A stretch of DNA of 8,796 nt from Oscillospiraceae bacterium (GTDB lineage: Bacteria; Bacillota; Clostridia; Oscillospirales; Ruminococcaceae): the NCBI GenBank assembly GCA_029068025.1, contig JAIEDJ010000322.1, positions 1 through 8,796 of the forward strand, given 5' to 3'. Below, piece after piece: positions 6,177 to 8,796 of this stretch (position 1 is its first letter; the number at the start of each line of letters is the position of its first letter). Under the pieces are notes generated by a model. That model was given only the letters and a program-made list of their open reading frames with translations. It did no database searches and was not told the origin of the DNA. The position numbers were made by a program, and so were the translations under genes.

Positions 6177-7145
6177 ATGCCATACAGTAAAAAAATATTA
6201 GATACGGCTCTGGAGCGGCTGGAGCGGCGAAAGCTCGGGAACAAGCTCACCGCCGAACGCCGTCACGCCGAGGTCTGCGCGGCAATACCCGAATACGGAG
6301 CATTGGAGCTTTCGCTTGCCGATACAATGACACGCTCCATTGCCGCCATGGCGGAAAGACGAACGGATTCCCAAGAGATAATAGCAAAGGCGCTTGAGGA
6401 AAACGCCTTGATACAACAAAAAATGGCACGGCTTCTCACCGGCAGCGGATTCCCCGAAAACTACACCGCGCCGATATATACCTGCGAAAAATGCCGCGAT
6501 TCGGGAAGCGTGGACGGACGCTGGTGCGACTGCTTCACCAAGCTGCTCAACGTCGCCGCTTCAGAAGAGCTGAACGCGTCCTCGCCGTTAAAGCTGTGCA
6601 CGTTTGACAGCTTCGACCTGTCGCTCTACCCCGAAACAGTCGATCCGGTGATCGGTGAAAAACAGCGCACGGTCATGGAGAATAATCTTAATGACTGCGT
6701 TAAATTTGCCGAGAGCTTCAACGGAAGCGGCTGCGGACTGCTTATGCTGGGTGACACGGGGCTGGGAAAGACCCACCTGTCATTGGCGATAGCGAACGCG
6801 GTCATCAAGAGCGGATACAGCGTCGTATACAATTCAACGCCCGAGCTTATGCGTCAGCTTGACAAGGAGTTCTTCGGCAGAGCGGACACCGACACCATGC
6901 AGCTCATCACTTCCTGCGATCTTCTGATCCTTGACGACCTCGGCGCGGAGACAAAATCCGACCGATATATCTCAATGCTGTACGAGATCGTAAACTCCCG
7001 CCAGAACAGACAGATCCCAATGATCGTAAACAGCAATCTCGCTGTTGAGGAAATAAAAAACCGCTATCAAGACAGAATATGGTCAAGACTGTTTTCACTG
7101 CGTGTGCTTCTATTCTGCGGCAGCGACAACAGACTTAAAACATAA
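6177..7145 (+). CDS. DnaC/DnaI-like AAA+ replicative helicase loader
   Basis: This 322-aa cytosolic ATPase is predicted to load the hexameric DnaB/DnaC-type helicase at origins or restart sites. The N-terminal part is helical and charged. A Cys cluster, C103-x2-C106 and C117-x-C119 (in CEKCRDSG and WCDC), matches the zinc-binding region of DnaI proteins. The AAA+ core has Walker A GDTGLGKT (192-199), Walker B LLILDDLG (249-256), a sensor-like MIVNSN (282-287) and a C-terminal DRIWSRL with candidate arginine finger/sensor arginines (R300, R304). Length is normal for the family. The ATG at 6177 has AGAGG five nt upstream. It is the second gene of the operon with the DnaD-like protein, a pairing typical of Clostridia. 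It could also serve replication restart only; sequence alone does not tell. Confidence 0.9.
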   Translation: MPYSKKILDTALERLERRKLGNKLTAERRHAEVCAAIPEYGALELSLADTMTRSIAAMAERRTDSQEIIAKALEENALIQQKMARLLTGSGFPENYTAPIYTCEKCRDSGSVDGRWCDCFTKLLNVAASEELNASSPLKLCTFDSFDLSLYPETVDPVIGEKQRTVMENNLNDCVKFAESFNGSGCGLLMLGDTGLGKTHLSLAIANAVIKSGYSVVYNSTPELMRQLDKEFFGRADTDTMQLITSCDLLILDDLGAETKSDRYISMLYEIVNSRQNRQIPMIVNSNLAVEEIKNRYQDRIWSRLFSLRVLLFCGSDNRLKT

Positions 7146-7230
7146 ACAGTTCGCACTTGGAAGCTCCACCATCTATTGATTCGGAAAAAATCGTTTGATC
7201 AAGAGCAACGCAATACACACGCAGCAAAAA

Positions 7231-7257
7231 CTCTTATGCTAAGAGCAGCGTTATAAT
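7231..7257 (+). promoter_or_regulatory. Candidate operator and -10 box upstream of 6-phosphofructokinase
   Basis: A perfect 6-bp palindrome, CTCTTA-TGC-TAAGAG (7231-7245), lies just upstream of a perfect TATAAT (7252-7257). No recognisable -35 box is found at 15-18 bp spacing, because the palindrome occupies that zone. This layout fits an activator- or repressor-controlled promoter for the downstream gene. The same GTTATAA also occurs in repeat copy A at the equivalent place, so the -10 could instead be part of the repeat. No T-run follows the palindrome, so it is not a standard terminator for the helicase loader. Confidence 0.35.
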
Positions 7258-7265
7258 GATGCAGA

Positions 7266-7377
7266 CAATTTGCGAAAGCAAACGCGGAAGCGGAATGGAG
7301 CGCGAAGCGCGTAATGAGCATTTCGCGTTTGGCTAGGGCTAAGTGAGCGAAGCGAACGCAGCTCGTTTCGCAAATTG
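7266..7377 (+). repeat. Three-arm structured repeat, copy B (phosphofructokinase leader)
   Basis: The same 11-bp inverted ends as copy A occur at 7266-7276 and 7367-7377. Arm 2 pairs CAAACGCG (7279-7286) with CGCGTTTG (7324-7331), extended by GAA/TTT (7287-7289 with 7321-7323). Its tip again carries GCGCGAAGCGC (7300-7310). Arm 3 pairs GGGC (7336-7339) with GCTC (7361-7364) and GT (7343-7344) with AC (7356-7357) around GAGCGAAGCGA (7345-7355). The GGCTAGG junction between arms 2 and 3 is identical in both copies. The right end is 10 nt before the AGGAGG of the phosphofructokinase gene. Paired positions have changed in a compensating way relative to copy A. Confidence 0.85.
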
Positions 7378-7400
7378 ATTTAAAATAAGGAGGAAATATC

Positions 7401-8489
7401 ATGGGAAAACTTAAGATCGGAATACTCACCAGCGGCGGCGACTGCCCCGGACTCAACGCCACCATCCGCGGAGTGGCAAAGGCCACCTATGAGCTTTTCG
7501 GCGAGGACAAGGTAGATATCATCGGTATCCACGACGGCTATCACGGACTTATCCATGGCGTGTATAAGGAAATGCAGCCGATGGATTTCTCCGGTATCCT
7601 CACCACGGGCGGCACGATCCTCGGCACCAAACGAACTCCCTACAAGATGATGCAGGTCATCGAGGACGACAAGGTCGACAAGGTCAAGGAGATGAAGCAG
7701 ACCTACAAGGAGCTTGGTCTTGACTGCCTGTTCACTCTTGGCGGCAACGGAACCCACAAGACCGCCAATATGCTTTCCGAGGAAGGATTGAACGTTATCG
7801 GTCTTCCCAAGACCATTGATAATGACATTTTCGGCACAGACGTGACGTTCGGGTTCCACAGCGCCGTGGACGTAGGAACTGAGGTCATTGACAGGATCCA
7901 TACCACCGCCAATTCTCACGGCCGTATAATGGTCATTGAGATCATGGGCAACAAGGCAGGCTGGCTGACGCTGTACAGCGGCGTTGCTGGCGGCGCGGAC
8001 ATAATCCTGATACCCGAGATCCCGTTTGATATAAACAAGGTAGCAAATGCCTGCCAGAAACGCGCGGACGCTGGCAAGGCATTCTCGATAGTCGCCGTTG
8101 CGGAAGGCGCGTTCGACGTTGAGGAAGCAAAACTCAAGAAAAAGGAACGTGCGAAGCTCCGCGCCGAACGCGGAGAAACCACGGCTACGGCGCGTATAGC
8201 ACGTCTTATAGGCGAAAAGACCGGGCTTGAAACAAGAACGGTAGTTCCCGGGCACATCCTGCGCGGCGGCTCTCCCTCCGCCTATGACAGAGTTCTGGCA
8301 ACGCAGTTCGGAGCGCACGCAGCACAGCTCTTAAAGCACGGAAAGTTCGGATACACCGTCGCAATGGTTGACGGAAAAATAACTCAGAATCCGCTCAGTG
8401 ATGTAGCTATGAAGACAAAATTCGTGGAAGAAGACGATCAGATGGTGATCACCGCAAGAAATATCGGGATCTCCTTCGGAAATAAGTGA
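7401..8489 (+). CDS. pfkA: 6-phosphofructokinase, GGNGT/K-type clade
   Basis: This 362-aa cytosolic enzyme phosphorylates fructose 6-phosphate to fructose 1,6-bisphosphate, the committed step of glycolysis. The opening GKLKIGILTSGGDCPGLNA is the family's phosphate-donor loop. GGNGT (114-118) replaces the usual GGDGS, keeping Gly at the position that favours ATP over PPi (Gly104 of E. coli PfkA) but with Asn instead of the Mg2+-binding Asp103. PKTIDND (136-142) carries the catalytic Asp together with a Lys (equivalent to residue 124) that is common in PPi-type and group III enzymes. Substrate-site blocks MGNKAGW (182-188), PEIPF (205-209) and GHILRGG (284-290) are present. The ATG has AGGAGG 7 nt upstream. 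From memory, GGNGT with PKTIDND is shared by a Clostridia clade, so it is probably functional; donor preference (ATP or PPi) is unsettled. It is monocistronic, with structured repeat copy B in its leader. Confidence 0.93.
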   Translation: MGKLKIGILTSGGDCPGLNATIRGVAKATYELFGEDKVDIIGIHDGYHGLIHGVYKEMQPMDFSGILTTGGTILGTKRTPYKMMQVIEDDKVDKVKEMKQTYKELGLDCLFTLGGNGTHKTANMLSEEGLNVIGLPKTIDNDIFGTDVTFGFHSAVDVGTEVIDRIHTTANSHGRIMVIEIMGNKAGWLTLYSGVAGGADIILIPEIPFDINKVANACQKRADAGKAFSIVAVAEGAFDVEEAKLKKKERAKLRAERGETTATARIARLIGEKTGLETRTVVPGHILRGGSPSAYDRVLATQFGAHAAQLLKHGKFGYTVAMVDGKITQNPLSDVAMKTKFVEEDDQMVITARNIGISFGNK

Positions 8490-8511
8490 CGATCCACAGC
8501 ACTTGACCGTT

Positions 8512-8583
8512 AATAACAGCCTGTTCGTTATTCGGCAAAGCCGAACACTGCGCCAAATAATGAACAGGCTCTTATTGTTTTCG
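8512..8583 (+). terminator. Intrinsic terminator after 6-phosphofructokinase
   Basis: AGCCTGTTC (8518-8526) pairs with GAACAGGCT (8562-8570), and flanking AATAA/TTATT lengthens the stem. A nested hairpin, TTCGGC-AAA-GCCGAA (8531-8545), sits in the loop. The stem is followed by CTTATTGTTTTC, a U-rich tract. It begins 23 nt after the stop codon and insulates the tRNA gene downstream. Confidence 0.75.
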
Positions 8584-8644
8584 GCGGAGAATAACATTAT
8601 TTTACAATTTTTGCACCATTTTTGAAATTTTTTTAAAAAAAGCC

Positions 8645-8673
8645 TTGACAACAAGCGTGAAATATGATATAAT
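8645..8673 (+). promoter_or_regulatory. Consensus promoter of tRNA-fMet
   Basis: A perfect TTGACA (8645-8650) and a perfect TATAAT (8668-8673) are separated by 17 bp, as expected for a stable-RNA gene. The transcription start near 8680 leaves a 5' leader of about 36 nt for RNase P removal. Confidence 0.85.
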
Positions 8674-8715
8674 ATTTTTTGTTAAGCGGTCTTATACAGA
8701 CGGCGCATAAAATAT

Positions 8716-8792
<77 letters not shown>

Positions 8793-8796
8793 TAAA

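Noticed and set aside
7380..8318. A 312-codon open frame on the minus strand
   Set aside because: It is a shadow of the phosphofructokinase gene; the real gene has a strong ribosome-binding site and conserved motifs on the other strand.

Overview
This window looks like ordinary chromosomal DNA from a Gram-positive anaerobe of class Clostridia, probably a Ruminococcaceae/Oscillospiraceae-like lineage. The signs are strong AGGAGG ribosome-binding sites, consensus TTGACA/TATAAT promoters with 17-bp spacers, a DnaD-like plus DnaC/DnaI-like loader pair, a Clostridia-type 6-phosphofructokinase with a GGNGT motif, and GC-rich hairpin repeats between genes. The organism call is from memory of these families, not from a search.

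Left part, minus strand: a CorA-type Mg2+/Co2+ transporter is cut by the left edge (1-468). Its leader carries a good promoter, a possible 36-codon highly charged upstream ORF and a 16-bp hairpin containing that ORF's stop codon. Upstream of it, after a cluster of GC-rich hairpins, lies a complete citrate synthase (855-2189) with its own promoter.

Middle, plus strand: a consensus promoter back to back with the citrate synthase promoter drives a cation P-type ATPase (2563-4896). Its reading frame is full length and contains every expected motif, but it is broken by TGA at codon 528 and TAA at codon 540. The second stop replaces the Asn of the GDGVND hinge motif, so the gene appears to be a recent pseudogene or an assembly error. 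Next come a promoter, a leader made of four or five hairpins, and a two-gene replication operon: a DnaD/DnaB-like primosome protein and a DnaC/DnaI-like AAA+ helicase loader.

Right part, plus strand: a 6-phosphofructokinase (7401-8489), its terminator, and a promoter followed by an initiator tRNA-fMet (8716-8792).

The most unusual feature is a pair of 111/112-bp structured repeats (2430-2540 and 7266-7377). Each sits just upstream of the Shine-Dalgarno sequence of an unrelated gene, the ATPase and the phosphofructokinase. Each has 11-bp perfect inverted ends and folds into a three-arm shape. The two copies differ in sequence within the arms but keep base pairing, with multiple compensatory changes, as expected of a structure under selection. 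I do not recognise it as a known RNA or mobile element. Apart from the loader pair, the genes are functionally unrelated housekeeping genes.
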